A stretch of 64,000 nt of DNA from Capnocytophaga granulosa ATCC 51502 (GTDB lineage: Bacteria; Bacteroidota; Bacteroidia; Flavobacteriales; Flavobacteriaceae), in contig NZ_KE150242.1 of NCBI RefSeq assembly GCF_000411115.1, forward strand, positions 177,732 to 241,731. The letters run 5' to 3'. Positions 16,472 to 25,310 of the stretch are shown here, in pieces; positions within the stretch are counted from its first letter, which is position 1, and each line of letters opens with the position of its first letter. The notes beneath the pieces are model-generated. The model saw only the letters and a list, made by a program, of their open reading frames with translations. It searched no databases and was not told where the DNA came from. The translations under genes and the position numbers were made by a program.

Positions 16472-17114
16472 TATTAAAAAGGCCTATCATACCGAATATG
16501 ACACCCTACAGGTGCTCAAAGGGATCAATCTCACAGTAGAGCGCGGTGAGATGGTTTCTATCATGGGGGCATCGGGTTCGGGCAAATCAACCCTGATGAA
16601 TATCATAGGCCTATTGGATACTTACGATAGTGGTACGTATTACTTTGATGGTCAGGATATGAGTCTTTTGGATAGTGTAGAGCGCTCGGCCTATCGCAGC
16701 CGAAATATAGGCTTCGTATTCCAAGCGGCCAACCTGATTGCCTATAAGAATGTGGTGGAGAATGTAGCCCTGCCGCTCTTCTACCAGCATGTCCCTAAGA
16801 AGGAGCGAGAGGAGCGCGCCATGGAAAAGCTCGAACCCTTAGGCATTGCCTCTTGGGCAAAGCACTATCCCAATGAGCTTTCAGGTGGACAGAAACAGCG
16901 TGTGGCCATAGCCCGCGCACTGATTGCCAATGCGCCCTTGCTACTGGCCGATGAGCCTACAGGACAATTGGACTCCAAGACAACCGCAGAGGTGATGCAG
17001 ATCTTCAAAGAGGTGAATGCCAAGGGCACAACCATTGTTATCGTAACCCACGAGGAGGACATCGCCGCCCAGACACAACGCATTATCCGTATTGTAGATG
17101 GACTTATACAATAA
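16455..17114 (+). CDS. ABC transporter ATP-binding protein (MacB/LolD type)
   Basis: The 219-residue ATPase has Walker A GASGSGKS at 38-45, the signature LSGGQKQR from residue 142, Walker B 'LLLADEPTG' near 162-170 and the switch His in 'IVIVTHE'. It belongs to the lipoprotein/macrolide-exporter class whose permeases are FtsX-like. Its start overlaps the adaptor gene by 17 nt. The next gene downstream is apt, so no FtsX-type permease is adjacent, which is unusual for this class. Confidence 0.92.
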   Translation: MIQLNDIKKAYHTEYDTLQVLKGINLTVERGEMVSIMGASGSGKSTLMNIIGLLDTYDSGTYYFDGQDMSLLDSVERSAYRSRNIGFVFQAANLIAYKNVVENVALPLFYQHVPKKEREERAMEKLEPLGIASWAKHYPNELSGGQKQRVAIARALIANAPLLLADEPTGQLDSKTTAEVMQIFKEVNAKGTTIVIVTHEEDIAAQTQRIIRIVDGLIQ

Positions 17115-17176
17115 TGTTTAATGATTAACGCCGATAATGATTAATGGCATTAATCATTAAACATTAATCATTATAT
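17112..17176. repeat. TAATGATTAATG inverted spacer repeat
   Basis: 'ATGTTTAATGATTAA' on the left is mirrored by 'TTAATCATTAAACATTAATCATT' on the right around GCCGATAATG...GGCATT. The segment can form a long AT-rich hairpin and may act as the terminator of the adaptor-ATPase transcript. Confidence 0.55.
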
Positions 17177-17201
17177 ATTAGGTTTTTCAATTAAAAAAAC
17201 G

Positions 17202-17210
17202 TATCTTTGC
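17202..17210 (+). promoter_or_regulatory. -7 box of apt
   Basis: TATCTTTGC lies 26 nt before the apt ATG. No TTG is found at the expected upstream spacing. Confidence 0.6.
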
Positions 17211-17235
17211 AAAAGGTTTTTTGAAAGCAATTGTA

Positions 17236-17757
17236 ATGAATAATATACAAATAAAAGATTTTGTACGAGACATTCTTGATTTTCCTAAGAAAGGAGTAGT
17301 CTTCAAGGATATAACCCCTATACTATCCAGTGCAGAGGCAACCGAGGCTGTATTGCAACAGCTCTTAGCCCCTCTCAAAAATGAGCGAATAGACAAAGTG
17401 GCTGCCATAGAGAGTCGTGGTTTCTTTTTTGGAATCCTCTTGGCGCATGCGCTTAAGGTGGGGTTTGTACCTATTAGAAAACCAGGTAAGCTCCCAGGAG
17501 AGGTTATAGGCGAACACTATGACCTAGAGTATGGTAACAGTAGCTTAGAGATTCATACCGATGCGATTGCTAAGGGCGAGCGCGTGCTTTTGCATGACGA
17601 TGTGTTGGCCACAGGCGGTACTGCACAGGCAGCAACCAAGCTCATAGAGCACTTAGGCGGGGAAATCGTACAATGTACTTTCCTTATGGAATTGGACTTT
17701 CTTCATGGACGAGAAAAATTGAAAAAATACAGTATAAATAGTATTCTAAATTATTAA
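17236..17757 (+). CDS. apt: Adenine phosphoribosyltransferase
   Basis: Apt salvages adenine to AMP using PRPP. The 173-residue protein opens 'IQIKDFVRDILDFPKKGVVFKDITPIL', the family signature. The PRPP loop is 'VLLHDDVLATGGTAQAA' near residues 118-134, and 'ESRGFFFGILLA' forms the hood region. The frame extends to a TTG at 17221, but the ATG at 17236 matches the family start. The stop is 3 nt before the first C1 peptidase ATG. Confidence 0.96.
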   Translation: MNNIQIKDFVRDILDFPKKGVVFKDITPILSSAEATEAVLQQLLAPLKNERIDKVAAIESRGFFFGILLAHALKVGFVPIRKPGKLPGEVIGEHYDLEYGNSSLEIHTDAIAKGERVLLHDDVLATGGTAQAATKLIEHLGGEIVQCTFLMELDFLHGREKLKKYSINSILNY

Positions 17758-17759
17758 TT

Positions 17760-18950
17760 ATGACAAAAAAAATACTTTCAGTACTTGTGCTCATGGGAGC
17801 AGGACAGCTCTTTGCACAAGACAACTTGATCAATGCCTTGGCAAACAATCAAGGAAAAGATGTACAAAAGTACTACCAGATTAAGCCTATCTTTGCCTTA
17901 GGGGTAACCGATGTCAAAGACCAAGGACATAGTGGTACTTGTTGGAGCTATACAGGGGCTTCTTTCTTAGAGTCAGAAATGATGAAAAAGAAAAAACAAC
18001 CTGTGGATTTGTCAGAAATCTATACAGCTCGTAAGGTGTATTTGGAAAAGGCTATTAACTACTTGCGTATGCATGGTGCTCTTACTTGGGGAGATGGTGG
18101 CGAATTGCACGATATTATCAATATCTATCGCAAATATGGAGCGGTTCCACAGTCTGTCTATACAGGTTTAATTAATGGTGCTACTGTCAATAATTTTAAC
18201 GAAATGCAAAAGGACCTAGAGGGTTACCTCAAGGGAATTGTAGAGAGTGAAAAAGTACCAGCCGACTGGAAGGAAGTATTTGAACAAAAAATGGATACTT
18301 ACTTAGGAGCTGTGCCTAAAACCTTCCTCTACAATGGCAAGATGTACGATCCAAAATCTTTTGCTAAAGAAGTAGTAGGCTTAGAGGACGAAAAGTATAT
18401 AGAAATGCTTTCGGTAGAGCACAAACCTAAATATCAAAATACTCTTATGGCAGTGCCTGATAACTGGAGCTATGATTATGCCTTCAATGTGAGTATGGAG
18501 GATATCATCCGCACCATAGATTATGCACTCAGCAAAGGCTATACTGTAGCTTGGGCAGCCGATGTATCTGAGAAATATTTCAGTTGGAAAAATGGATTGG
18601 CCTTGGTACCTGAAAAAGATTACAAAGACCTTACAGAGGCAGAACAAAAAGATTATTTCCATGTATACTGGAATGAAAAAGAAATCACACCAGCTTTGCG
18701 CCAACAAGGTTTTGATAACTATGAAACTACCGATGACCATGCCATGCACATCGTAGGTCTAGCCAAAGATCAAAAAGGTAGAGAGTACTATATTGTAAAG
18801 AACTCTTGGGGAGCTGATAATGATAACAAAGGGTATCTATACGTATCTAAGAACTATGTACGTTACAAAACTATGTCTATCTTAGTCAATCAAAAAGGAA
18901 CCCCTAAGGACTTGCTTAAAAAATACAAAAAAGCAGGGTATGTAAGTTAG
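17760..18950 (+). CDS. Exported C1 family cysteine peptidase (PepC/bleomycin hydrolase-like), copy 1
   Basis: The 396-residue protein has a signal peptide (MTKKILSVLVLMGAGQLFAQ). A papain-type catalytic set follows: Cys61 in 'GHSGTCWSY', His327 in 'DDHAMHIVGL' and Asn348 in 'VKNSWG'. The spacing fits the bleomycin hydrolase/aminopeptidase C family, but export to the periplasm is a Bacteroidota feature. It starts 3 nt after apt and is followed 28 nt later by a close paralogue. The substrate is unknown, probably peptides. Confidence 0.9.
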   Translation: MTKKILSVLVLMGAGQLFAQDNLINALANNQGKDVQKYYQIKPIFALGVTDVKDQGHSGTCWSYTGASFLESEMMKKKKQPVDLSEIYTARKVYLEKAINYLRMHGALTWGDGGELHDIINIYRKYGAVPQSVYTGLINGATVNNFNEMQKDLEGYLKGIVESEKVPADWKEVFEQKMDTYLGAVPKTFLYNGKMYDPKSFAKEVVGLEDEKYIEMLSVEHKPKYQNTLMAVPDNWSYDYAFNVSMEDIIRTIDYALSKGYTVAWAADVSEKYFSWKNGLALVPEKDYKDLTEAEQKDYFHVYWNEKEITPALRQQGFDNYETTDDHAMHIVGLAKDQKGREYYIVKNSWGADNDNKGYLYVSKNYVRYKTMSILVNQKGTPKDLLKKYKKAGYVS

Positions 18951-18978
18951 TGATACTTAGCATCAAAATTACTATATA

Positions 18979-20172
18979 ATGATAAAAAGATTTTTTTCTG
19001 TCTTGGTACTTCTTAGTGCAGGACAGGCCTTTGCGCAAGAAAACTTGATTAACGCATTGGCCAACAACAAGGGCAAAGACATACAGAAGTATTACCAAAT
19101 TACTCCTGTTTTGGCCTTGGATGCTACCGATGTAAAAAACCAAGGTTGGAGTGGTACTTGCTGGAGCTATGCAGGTTCGTCTTTCTTGGAATCTGAAGCC
19201 TTGAAAAAGAAGAAAAAACCTGTAGACTTGGCCGAGATCTACACTGCGCGTAAGATTTATTTGGACAAAGCTATCAATTATGTGCGTATGCAAGGTGCAC
19301 TTAACTGGGGTGATGGTGGCGAGCCTCATGATGTAATCAACAGCTATCGCCGTTATGGAGTGCTTCCACAATCGGCTTATACGGGGCTGATCAATGGGGC
19401 TACCTATAACAATTTTGACGAGATGCAAAAGGACTTAAAGCCTTACCTAGAAGAGCTTGTCAAAATGAAAAAACTCCCAGACAACTGGAAAGAGGTGTTT
19501 GAAAAGAAAATGGACGCCTACTTAGGAGAAGTGCCTAAGACCTTTATGTACAATGGTAAGATGTATGATGCCCACTCTTTTGCCAAAGAATATGTAGGTT
19601 TGGAAGATGAAAAATACATAGAGATGATCTCCGTAGAGGACAAGCCTAAGTATCACAATGTCCTTATGGCAGTACCTGATAACTGGAGCTATGATTATGC
19701 CTTCAATGTAAATATGGAGGATCTAATTAGAACCATAGACTATGCCCTCAAAAAAGGTTACACTGTAGGTTGGGAGGCCGATGTCTCTGAAAAATTCTTC
19801 AGCTGGCAGAATGGGTTGGCAATCGTTCCTGAAAAGGATTTTGAGAGCCTAAGCCCTGCAGAGCAAGAAAACTACTATCATACTTACTGGAAGGAAAAAA
19901 CAATTACGCCCCAGTTGCGCCAAGAGGCTTTTGATAACTATCAAACCCTTGATGATCACTCTATGCACATTGTAGGCCTAGCGAAAGACCAAACAGGTAA
20001 GGAATACTACATAGTGAAGAACTCTTGGGGTACAGAGAATGATAACAAAGGTTATCTGTATGCCAGCAAGGACTATGTACGCTACAAAACCATAGCTATC
20101 TTAGTCAATCAAAAAGGAGCACCTAAGGATTTGGTAAAGAAATTCAAGAAAGCCCCTTATACCAGTTTATAA
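18979..20172 (+). CDS. Exported C1 family cysteine peptidase, copy 2
   Basis: This 397-residue protein aligns end to end with the preceding gene without gaps of note, with the same signal-peptide type (…GQAFAQ). The catalytic Cys ('GWSGTCWSY'), His ('DDHSMHIVGL') and Asn ('VKNSWG') are all present. Note HSM instead of HAM at the histidine. The pair is a clear tandem duplication that has diverged mainly in the linker near residues 150-165 and in the C-terminal third. It ends before a strong terminator. Confidence 0.9.
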   Translation: MIKRFFSVLVLLSAGQAFAQENLINALANNKGKDIQKYYQITPVLALDATDVKNQGWSGTCWSYAGSSFLESEALKKKKKPVDLAEIYTARKIYLDKAINYVRMQGALNWGDGGEPHDVINSYRRYGVLPQSAYTGLINGATYNNFDEMQKDLKPYLEELVKMKKLPDNWKEVFEKKMDAYLGEVPKTFMYNGKMYDAHSFAKEYVGLEDEKYIEMISVEDKPKYHNVLMAVPDNWSYDYAFNVNMEDLIRTIDYALKKGYTVGWEADVSEKFFSWQNGLAIVPEKDFESLSPAEQENYYHTYWKEKTITPQLRQEAFDNYQTLDDHSMHIVGLAKDQTGKEYYIVKNSWGTENDNKGYLYASKDYVRYKTIAILVNQKGAPKDLVKKFKKAPYTSL

Positions 20173-20199
20173 TTTTTCTGTTAAACATAGGTTTGAAAA

Positions 20200-20235
20200 A
20201 GGACTATCTCCCTTGGGGGGTAGTTCTTTTCTTTT
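20200..20235 (+). terminator. Terminator after the C1 peptidase pair
   Basis: AGGACTATCTCCC pairs with GGGGGGTAGTTCT (with G-U pairs) around TTGG-type loop bases, followed by TTTTCTTTT. Confidence 0.7.
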
Positions 20236-20245
20236 GACATAAGAG

Positions 20246-20280
20246 CAAAAAAACTATCCTACACACGGGGTGTAGGATAG
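20246..20280 (-). terminator. Terminator of the DUF4293-type gene
   Basis: CTATCCTACAC (20254-20264) and GTGTAGGATAG (20270-20280) form a perfect 11-bp stem. Read on the minus strand the hairpin is followed by a run of seven T. Confidence 0.85.
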
Positions 20281-20303
20281 CTTACACACAAAGTTACTTG
20301 GTA

Positions 20304-20675
20304 CTAACGTAGGCGGTCTGCCGATTTTACCAATTCTTCGTCCCTGCGAATGGCGCGATTGGCCAAAAACAAAAATACGATAGAAATGAATGGGACTACG
20401 AGCTGAACACCTTTCTCAGAAAACGAATTTTCTCCAGATGACTGTAGCGTCCTCCACGAAAATACACCCAGTAAAATAAGGTTACTCAATATGTTGAATC
20501 TGTTCAAAACAAATTGATTTTGTCGGTTCTTGAAAGCAAATATGCTTATTATAGCCAGTAGGGCACTTAGTCCAAAGAGCAATAATGAAGGCCAATCTCC
20601 AAAACTAAAGAACAAAGCAACTCCACTTATAAGGCTGACAATCAGCATATAAATAGTTTGAATACGTTGTATCAT
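20304..20675 (-). CDS. DUF4293-type membrane protein
   Basis: This 123-residue protein has four hydrophobic helices (about 5-22, 27-48, 58-76 and 88-107) and starts 'MIQRIQTIYMLIVSLISG', typical of the DUF4293 family found next to rho in Bacteroidota. The function is unknown. It is divergent from rho, with promoters for both in the shared 240-nt spacer. Confidence 0.85.
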   Translation of the reverse strand: MIQRIQTIYMLIVSLISGVALFFSFGDWPSLLLFGLSALLAIISIFAFKNRQNQFVLNRFNILSNLILLGVFSWRTLQSSGENSFSEKGVQLVVPFISIVFLFLANRAIRRDEELVKSADRLR

Positions 20676-20749
20676 TTCATTGATTTAGTGGGGACAAAGA
20701 TAGTAAAAAAAAATTTCATGAAAAAATGTTTTTCCTTAAAAAAAATGTG

Positions 20750-20758
20750 TATCTTTGC
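20750..20758 (+). promoter_or_regulatory. -7 box upstream of rho
   Basis: TATCTTTGC lies 158 nt before the rho ATG, implying a leader of about 150 nt. Rho genes are often autoregulated through their leaders; nothing else recognisable is seen in it. Confidence 0.6.
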
Positions 20759-20916
20759 CATCTCAAATAAGTACTTGAAAATAAAATAGATCGCTTGCTC
20801 TACAGGTGATATTCTCAAAATATTCCCAACTATATTTTTAAAAATCTTTCCAAATAGAATATTTTTTCTATTTTAATCCCCTATATAAAATAAACTCATA
20901 TCAATCTATTGAATAT

Positions 20917-22728
20917 ATGTTTGAAATTTCCGATCTGAAGGAGAAAAAACTTCCTGATTTGCAAGAAATTGCACAATCCTTAGGAATGAAAAAATTTAAG
21001 ACGCTCAAAAAAGAAGAGCTTATCTATCGTATCATTGATTTCCAAGCCGAGAATCCAGCCACGATCCTCTCTGAGAAAGAGACCAAGCCTTCTGAGGAGG
21101 GAGAGAAAAAGGTGAAACCTGCCAAGGCGGCACCTAAAGCTAAAGAAAATCAGGATAATAGAGATAAAAAAGAAAAAGCTCCTAATACCACAAAATCTCA
21201 AGAGGCACGTCCTAAAAAAGAGAAAAACAAAAAAGAAGCGCAGCCCAAGGAAAATAGTACTGTCTTGGAAAATAAGGACGCTGTTGCTCAAGCTGCTCGC
21301 AAACAACCAGAGAATACTAATAAGGAAAACAAAGGGAAATTCTCCCAACATGCCAATAAGGACAAAAAAGCTAATAATTTCCCCAAACAAGAGCGAAAGG
21401 AGGCTGATACAGCTATCCCTGCTGTGAAAAAAACAGAGCCTACTCCAGCAGCAAAACCAGTTTCTACGGAAACTGTCCCCCCGACGACCGCCCCTAATCC
21501 ACTTCCTCAGCCAAATGCTGCCCCTTCAAATCATAACAATACCCCTAAGGTAAATAACAATGAGAATTTTGATAAGGAGAAGAAGAACCGCTATCGCTCT
21601 CCAGATTTCGAATTTGACGGGATTGTAGAGTGTGAGGGCGTCTTTGAACTGGTAGCCGACGGTTATGGCTTCCTTCGCTCCTCGGACTTCAACTATTTGG
21701 CTTCTCCAGACGATATCTACGTTTCTCCCTCTCAAATTCGTCTTTTCGGCTTGCGTACAGGCGATACTGTACAGGGAACCGTACGTCCGCCTAAGGAAGG
21801 TGAAAAGTATTATCCGCTTATTAAAGTACTGAAAATCAACGGTTGTGACCCACAATCGGTACGTGATAGGGTAACATTTGACAACCTAACCCCTATATTC
21901 CCCAATGAAAAATTTAATCTTTCAGGGCGTAGGAGTTCTGTCTCTACCCGTATCATAGATCTTTTTGCCCCTATCGGAAAGGGACAGCGTGGTATGATTG
22001 TCGCTCAACCTAAAACAGGGAAGACGAGCCTTTTGAAAGATATAGCCAATGCCATATCCGACAATCACCCAGAGGTGTATCTCATGGTATTGCTGATAGA
22101 TGAGAGACCAGAAGAGGTAACTGATATGCAACGTAGTGTACACGGGGAGATTATTTCCTCTACCTTTGACAAGGAAGCCACTGAGCACGTTAAGATTGCC
22201 AATATCGTTTTGGAAAAAGCCAAACGCTTGGTAGAGTGTGGCCACGATGTGGTAATCCTCTTGGATTCTATCACTCGCTTGGCACGTGCATACAACACGG
22301 TACAACCTACCTCAGGTAAGGTGCTCACAGGGGGATTGGACGCCAACGCTTTGCACAGACCTAAGCGCTTTTTTGGAGCCGCCCGCAATATAGAAAATGG
22401 AGGTTCTCTCTCTATCATCGCCACTGCCCTTACCGATACAGGTTCTAAGATGGACGATGTTATCTTTGAAGAATTTAAGGGTACGGGTAACATGGAGTTA
22501 CAGCTGGATCGCCGTATTGCCAACAAGCGTATTTTCCCTGCTATTGACCTGGTGAACTCTTCTACTCGCCGAGATGATCTCTTGCAAGATGAAAAGACAC
22601 TCCAGCGTATGTGGATCGCCCGTAAGTATCTGTCAGATATGAATTTAGTGGAAGCTATGGAGTTTATCCAAGACAGAATAAGGAAGACAAAGGACAATGA
22701 AGAGTTCCTTATGAGTATGAATGAATAA
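20917..22728 (+). CDS. rho: Transcription termination factor Rho with a long charged insertion
   Basis: Rho is the hexameric RNA helicase that ends untranslated transcription. The 603-residue protein has an N-terminal Rho-N helix domain (about 1-45). A low-complexity Lys/Glu/Pro/Asn-rich insertion follows (about 50-220), typical of Bacteroidota and making the protein far longer than the ~420 residues of E. coli. Then come the RNA-binding cold-shock domain ('[20 protein letters not shown]') and the ATPase with P-loop 'PKTGKTS' near 366-372 and '[14 protein letters not shown]'. It ends at a bidirectional terminator. Confidence 0.97.
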   Translation: MFEISDLKEKKLPDLQEIAQSLGMKKFKTLKKEELIYRIIDFQAENPATILSEKETKPSEEGEKKVKPAKAAPKAKENQDNRDKKEKAPNTTKSQEARPKKEKNKKEAQPKENSTVLENKDAVAQAARKQPENTNKENKGKFSQHANKDKKANNFPKQERKEADTAIPAVKKTEPTPAAKPVSTETVPPTTAPNPLPQPNAAPSNHNNTPKVNNNENFDKEKKNRYRSPDFEFDGIVECEGVFELVADGYGFLRSSDFNYLASPDDIYVSPSQIRLFGLRTGDTVQGTVRPPKEGEKYYPLIKVLKINGCDPQSVRDRVTFDNLTPIFPNEKFNLSGRRSSVSTRIIDLFAPIGKGQRGMIVAQPKTGKTSLLKDIANAISDNHPEVYLMVLLIDERPEEVTDMQRSVHGEIISSTFDKEATEHVKIANIVLEKAKRLVECGHDVVILLDSITRLARAYNTVQPTSGKVLTGGLDANALHRPKRFFGAARNIENGGSLSIIATALTDTGSKMDDVIFEEFKGTGNMELQLDRRIANKRIFPAIDLVNSSTRRDDLLQDEKTLQRMWIARKYLSDMNLVEAMEFIQDRIRKTKDNEEFLMSMNE

Positions 22729-22730
22729 AA

Positions 22731-22760
22731 AAAATCGGGAGTGAATCCCGATTTTTTTAT
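22731..22760. terminator. Bidirectional terminator between rho and the PepSY-like gene
   Basis: ATCGGGAGTGAATCCCGAT forms a hairpin flanked by an A-run on the left and a T-run on the right. Confidence 0.8.
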
Positions 22761-22765
22761 TTTAA

Positions 22766-23209
22766 TTAGTCGTCTATACGTAGGAATTTTCCGTTTTGGC
22801 TAAATTCTAAGTCAGTTCCTCCTGAGAGTTCTACTTCGTATCCATAGCGTTTTTTACTAATTTTTTTAATAGGATGACCATTGTAGTTTTGGCTTACATA
22901 TTGGGCAATACCACTAGGAATAATCTTGGCAGGAATTTCTGTACCACGTGATTTTACTTCTTTCCATTCGCCACTTGGATAGAACTCGATTTCAGTACCA
23001 TTGTTGAATACAACGGTGTAATCCTCTACAAGAAGCATTTCAGTATCTTTCCATACAGAGGCTATATCGGACTCTGAAAAATGCGTTTTTACAAAGGTTT
23101 GCGCCTTCTGAGGCAATTCACTGAATTTGATTGGTACGTCATTAGCAGCAGCAAGGTTTACAGCAAAAAGTACAGTAACAACAGTTACGATTTTTCTAAA
23201 TGTGTTCAT
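22766..23209 (-). CDS. Secreted PepSY-like domain protein
   Basis: The 147-residue protein has a signal peptide (to about residue 22, …VNLAAAN). Two similar ~60-residue halves follow, each with '[14 protein letters not shown]' or '[14 protein letters not shown]' style beta-strands. This fits the Bacteroidota PepSY-like (DUF2874) family of small periplasmic proteins. The function is unknown. A promoter -7 box reads on the minus strand at 23237-23245. Confidence 0.82.
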   Translation of the reverse strand: MNTFRKIVTVVTVLFAVNLAAANDVPIKFSELPQKAQTFVKTHFSESDIASVWKDTEMLLVEDYTVVFNNGTEIEFYPSGEWKEVKSRGTEIPAKIIPSGIAQYVSQNYNGHPIKKISKKRYGYEVELSGGTDLEFSQNGKFLRIDD

Positions 23210-23236
23210 AATCTAATTATTTTATTATTTTACGAT

Positions 23237-23245
23237 GCAAAGGTA
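23237..23245 (-). promoter_or_regulatory. -7 box of the PepSY-like gene
   Basis: TACCTTTGC on the minus strand, 27 nt upstream of the ATG. Confidence 0.55.
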
Positions 23246-23288
23246 AAACATAATTTGGGAAAGAAATGGGAAAGAAAAAAAATTTTCG

Positions 23289-23297
23289 TACATTTGC
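23289..23297 (+). promoter_or_regulatory. -7 box of the Mur-ligase-like gene
   Basis: TACATTTGC on the plus strand, 17 nt before the ATG at 23315. Confidence 0.55.
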
Positions 23298-23314
23298 ACT
23301 TCTAAACAATAGCG

Positions 23315-24115
23315 ATGAAAATACACTTTATTACAGAGGGGGCGTCTTGCCTGTCATCCCTTGTAGCGGCACTCTCGCCTGTGCATGAGGTCTCAGAAAG
23401 TGGCTCAGTGTCAGAGATTTCCCCAAGTACAGAAGCCGTAGTAATAGGAGAGCATGTATCCCCAACCCATCCGCAATGGCAACAGGCACAAGCACTTGGA
23501 TTGCCTATCTATTCCTATGGGGCTTTCCTCTATGAATTGCATAAGATGAAAACCAGAGTGGTTATTGCTGGCACTCAGGGAAAAAGTGAGATAGCGGCCA
23601 TGGTACTACATACGATGGATTATTTTTCCAAAAAGATAGATTATTTTTTGGAATTTCCTATAGGAAATATCCCTACCTGTAAGTATTCTCCTGAGGCAGA
23701 ATTCGTACTTATTGAGGGCGGAGATACCCTCTCACCCATAGAACAAGTACCTATGTTTCAGCTCTATCGCCCGACTCTTGCACTGATCAGTCATATAGAG
23801 AATGGTAAGGAAAAGCAGTATACCAACTTCATAAATACCCTTACCAAAGGGGGGATACTACTATATAATGAGGAAGATGCGGCTCTCAAAGCATTGGCTG
23901 AAAGTACAGAAAACCAACTGCGCCTGATGCCTTATGAGACAGCTCCACACCAAGAAAGTAGAGGCACTACCTATCTTATTACCCCAGAAGGCGAAATGCC
24001 CCTGATGATTTCAGGCAAGGAGCATATGAACTACCTATCAGGAGCCAAATGGCTCTGCCAAAACCTCGGTATAGATGAACAAGACTTCTATGAAGCAATA
24101 GAAACGTTTAAGTGA
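23315..24115 (+). CDS. Shortened Mur-ligase (Mpl-like) homologue, probably inactive as a ligase
   Basis: The sequence follows the Bacteroidota Mpl-type peptidoglycan ligase: 'KIHFITEGAS' for the usual IHFIAIGGSA, 'LYELHK', 'IAGTQGKSE', 'EAEFVLIEGGDTLSPI', 'PTLALISHIE', and the 'LSGAKWLCQNLGIDEQDFYEAIETFK' end. Full-length relatives are about 450 residues and continue after that point with GASKR and the C-terminal domain; here the protein stops at 266. The P-loop at 86-91 is GTQGKS in place of GTHGKT. The ligation domain is absent, so muropeptide ligation is unlikely; a binding or regulatory role, or decay, is inference. Confidence 0.75.
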   Translation: MKIHFITEGASCLSSLVAALSPVHEVSESGSVSEISPSTEAVVIGEHVSPTHPQWQQAQALGLPIYSYGAFLYELHKMKTRVVIAGTQGKSEIAAMVLHTMDYFSKKIDYFLEFPIGNIPTCKYSPEAEFVLIEGGDTLSPIEQVPMFQLYRPTLALISHIENGKEKQYTNFINTLTKGGILLYNEEDAALKALAESTENQLRLMPYETAPHQESRGTTYLITPEGEMPLMISGKEHMNYLSGAKWLCQNLGIDEQDFYEAIETFK

Positions 24116-24130
24116 AGAGTGAAAAAACAG

Positions 24131-24160
24131 AAAAGCACTACCTTTTGGGCAGTGCTTTTT
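24131..24160. terminator. Bidirectional terminator
   Basis: AAAAGCACT (24131-24139) pairs with AGTGCTTTT, loop ACCTTTTGGGC; it separates the Mur-like gene from fbaA. Confidence 0.8.
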
Positions 24161-24174
24161 TATGAATGCAGTTT

Positions 24175-25242
24175 TTATAAAGTATTCACATTGTTGAGGT
24201 CTTCGAAGGCTTTCTTTACACGAGCGATGAAAGTCTTTTCACCTTCTCTAAGCCATACACGAGGGTCGTAGTACTTCTTGTTAGGTACATCGGCTCCTTC
24301 AGGGTTTCCTATTTGACCTTGTAGGTAAGCGGCTTTGTTCTTCATATAGTCACGTACTCCTTCGGTGAAAGCATATTGTAGGTCGGTGTCTATATTCATC
24401 TTCACTACTCCGTAGCTGATAGCCTCGCGGATTTCCTCAAGGGTAGAGCCTGAACCTCCGTGGAATACAAAATCAATAGTGTTGTGTGCAACATTGTATT
24501 TTTTGGAGATATACTCTTGTGAGTTTCTTAGAATCTTAGGAGTAAGTTTCACATTACCAGGCTTATATACTCCGTGTACATTACCGAAAGCAGCCGCAAT
24601 GGTAAATTGTGGACTTACCTTGAGGAGTTCTTCGTAAGCATAAGCCACATCTTCAGGCTGAGTGTATAGGCGAGATTCGTCCGCATCGGAGTTATCTACC
24701 CCGTCTTCTTCACCTCCTGTGATACCGAGCTCTATTTCAAGGGTCATGCCCATTTTGCTCATACGCTCGAGGTATTTCTTACAGATTTCAATGTTCTCTT
24801 TGAGCGGTTCTTCAGAGAGGTCAATCATATGAGAGCTGAAAAGGGGCTTGCCTGTAGCCTTGAAGTGAGCTTCAGAGGCATCCAATAGGCCATCTATCCA
24901 AGGAAGTAATTTTTTGGCACAGTGGTCAGTATGTAGGATCACCGTAGCGCCATAGGCTTCAGCTAGTTGGTGTACTTGTTTTGCTCCTACGATAGCCCCC
25001 AAGATAGCTGCTTTTTGGCCTTCGTTGGAAAGGCCTTTACCAGCCATAAATTGGGCACCTCCGTTGGAGAATTGGATAATCACAGGAGCTTTCATAGCTA
25101 CTGCGGCTTCCAATACCCCATTGATACTGTTGGAACTGATGACATTGGTAGCAGGGAGGGCAAATCCTTTTTGCTTTGCATACTGGAAAATCTCTTGTAC
25201 TTCTTTTCCTACTGCAACTCCAGGTTTGATGTTGTGATTCAT
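24175..25242 (-). CDS. fbaA: Class II fructose-bisphosphate aldolase
   Basis: The enzyme cleaves fructose-1,6-bisphosphate to DHAP and glyceraldehyde-3-phosphate in glycolysis. The 355-residue protein has zinc ligands in 'HTDHCAKK', 'ELGITGGEEDGVDN', 'AAFGNVHGVYKPGN' and 'FHGGSGST', which are class IIA signatures. An in-frame ATG further upstream (25287) would include the promoter box at 25264-25272, so the ATG at 25242 (MNHNIKPG) is chosen. It is monocistronic. Confidence 0.97.
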   Translation of the reverse strand: MNHNIKPGVAVGKEVQEIFQYAKQKGFALPATNVISSNSINGVLEAAVAMKAPVIIQFSNGGAQFMAGKGLSNEGQKAAILGAIVGAKQVHQLAEAYGATVILHTDHCAKKLLPWIDGLLDASEAHFKATGKPLFSSHMIDLSEEPLKENIEICKKYLERMSKMGMTLEIELGITGGEEDGVDNSDADESRLYTQPEDVAYAYEELLKVSPQFTIAAAFGNVHGVYKPGNVKLTPKILRNSQEYISKKYNVAHNTIDFVFHGGSGSTLEEIREAISYGVVKMNIDTDLQYAFTEGVRDYMKNKAAYLQGQIGNPEGADVPNKKYYDPRVWLREGEKTFIARVKKAFEDLNNVNTL

Positions 25243-25263
25243 GGTATTATCTTTAATTTTGCC

Positions 25264-25272
25264 ACAAATGTA
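25264..25272 (-). promoter_or_regulatory. -7 box of fbaA
   Basis: TACATTTGT on the minus strand, 21 nt before the preferred ATG. Confidence 0.5.
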
Positions 25273-25310
25273 ATATTTTTTCTCCAAACAATAAAATATA
25301 TTTGAGAAAA

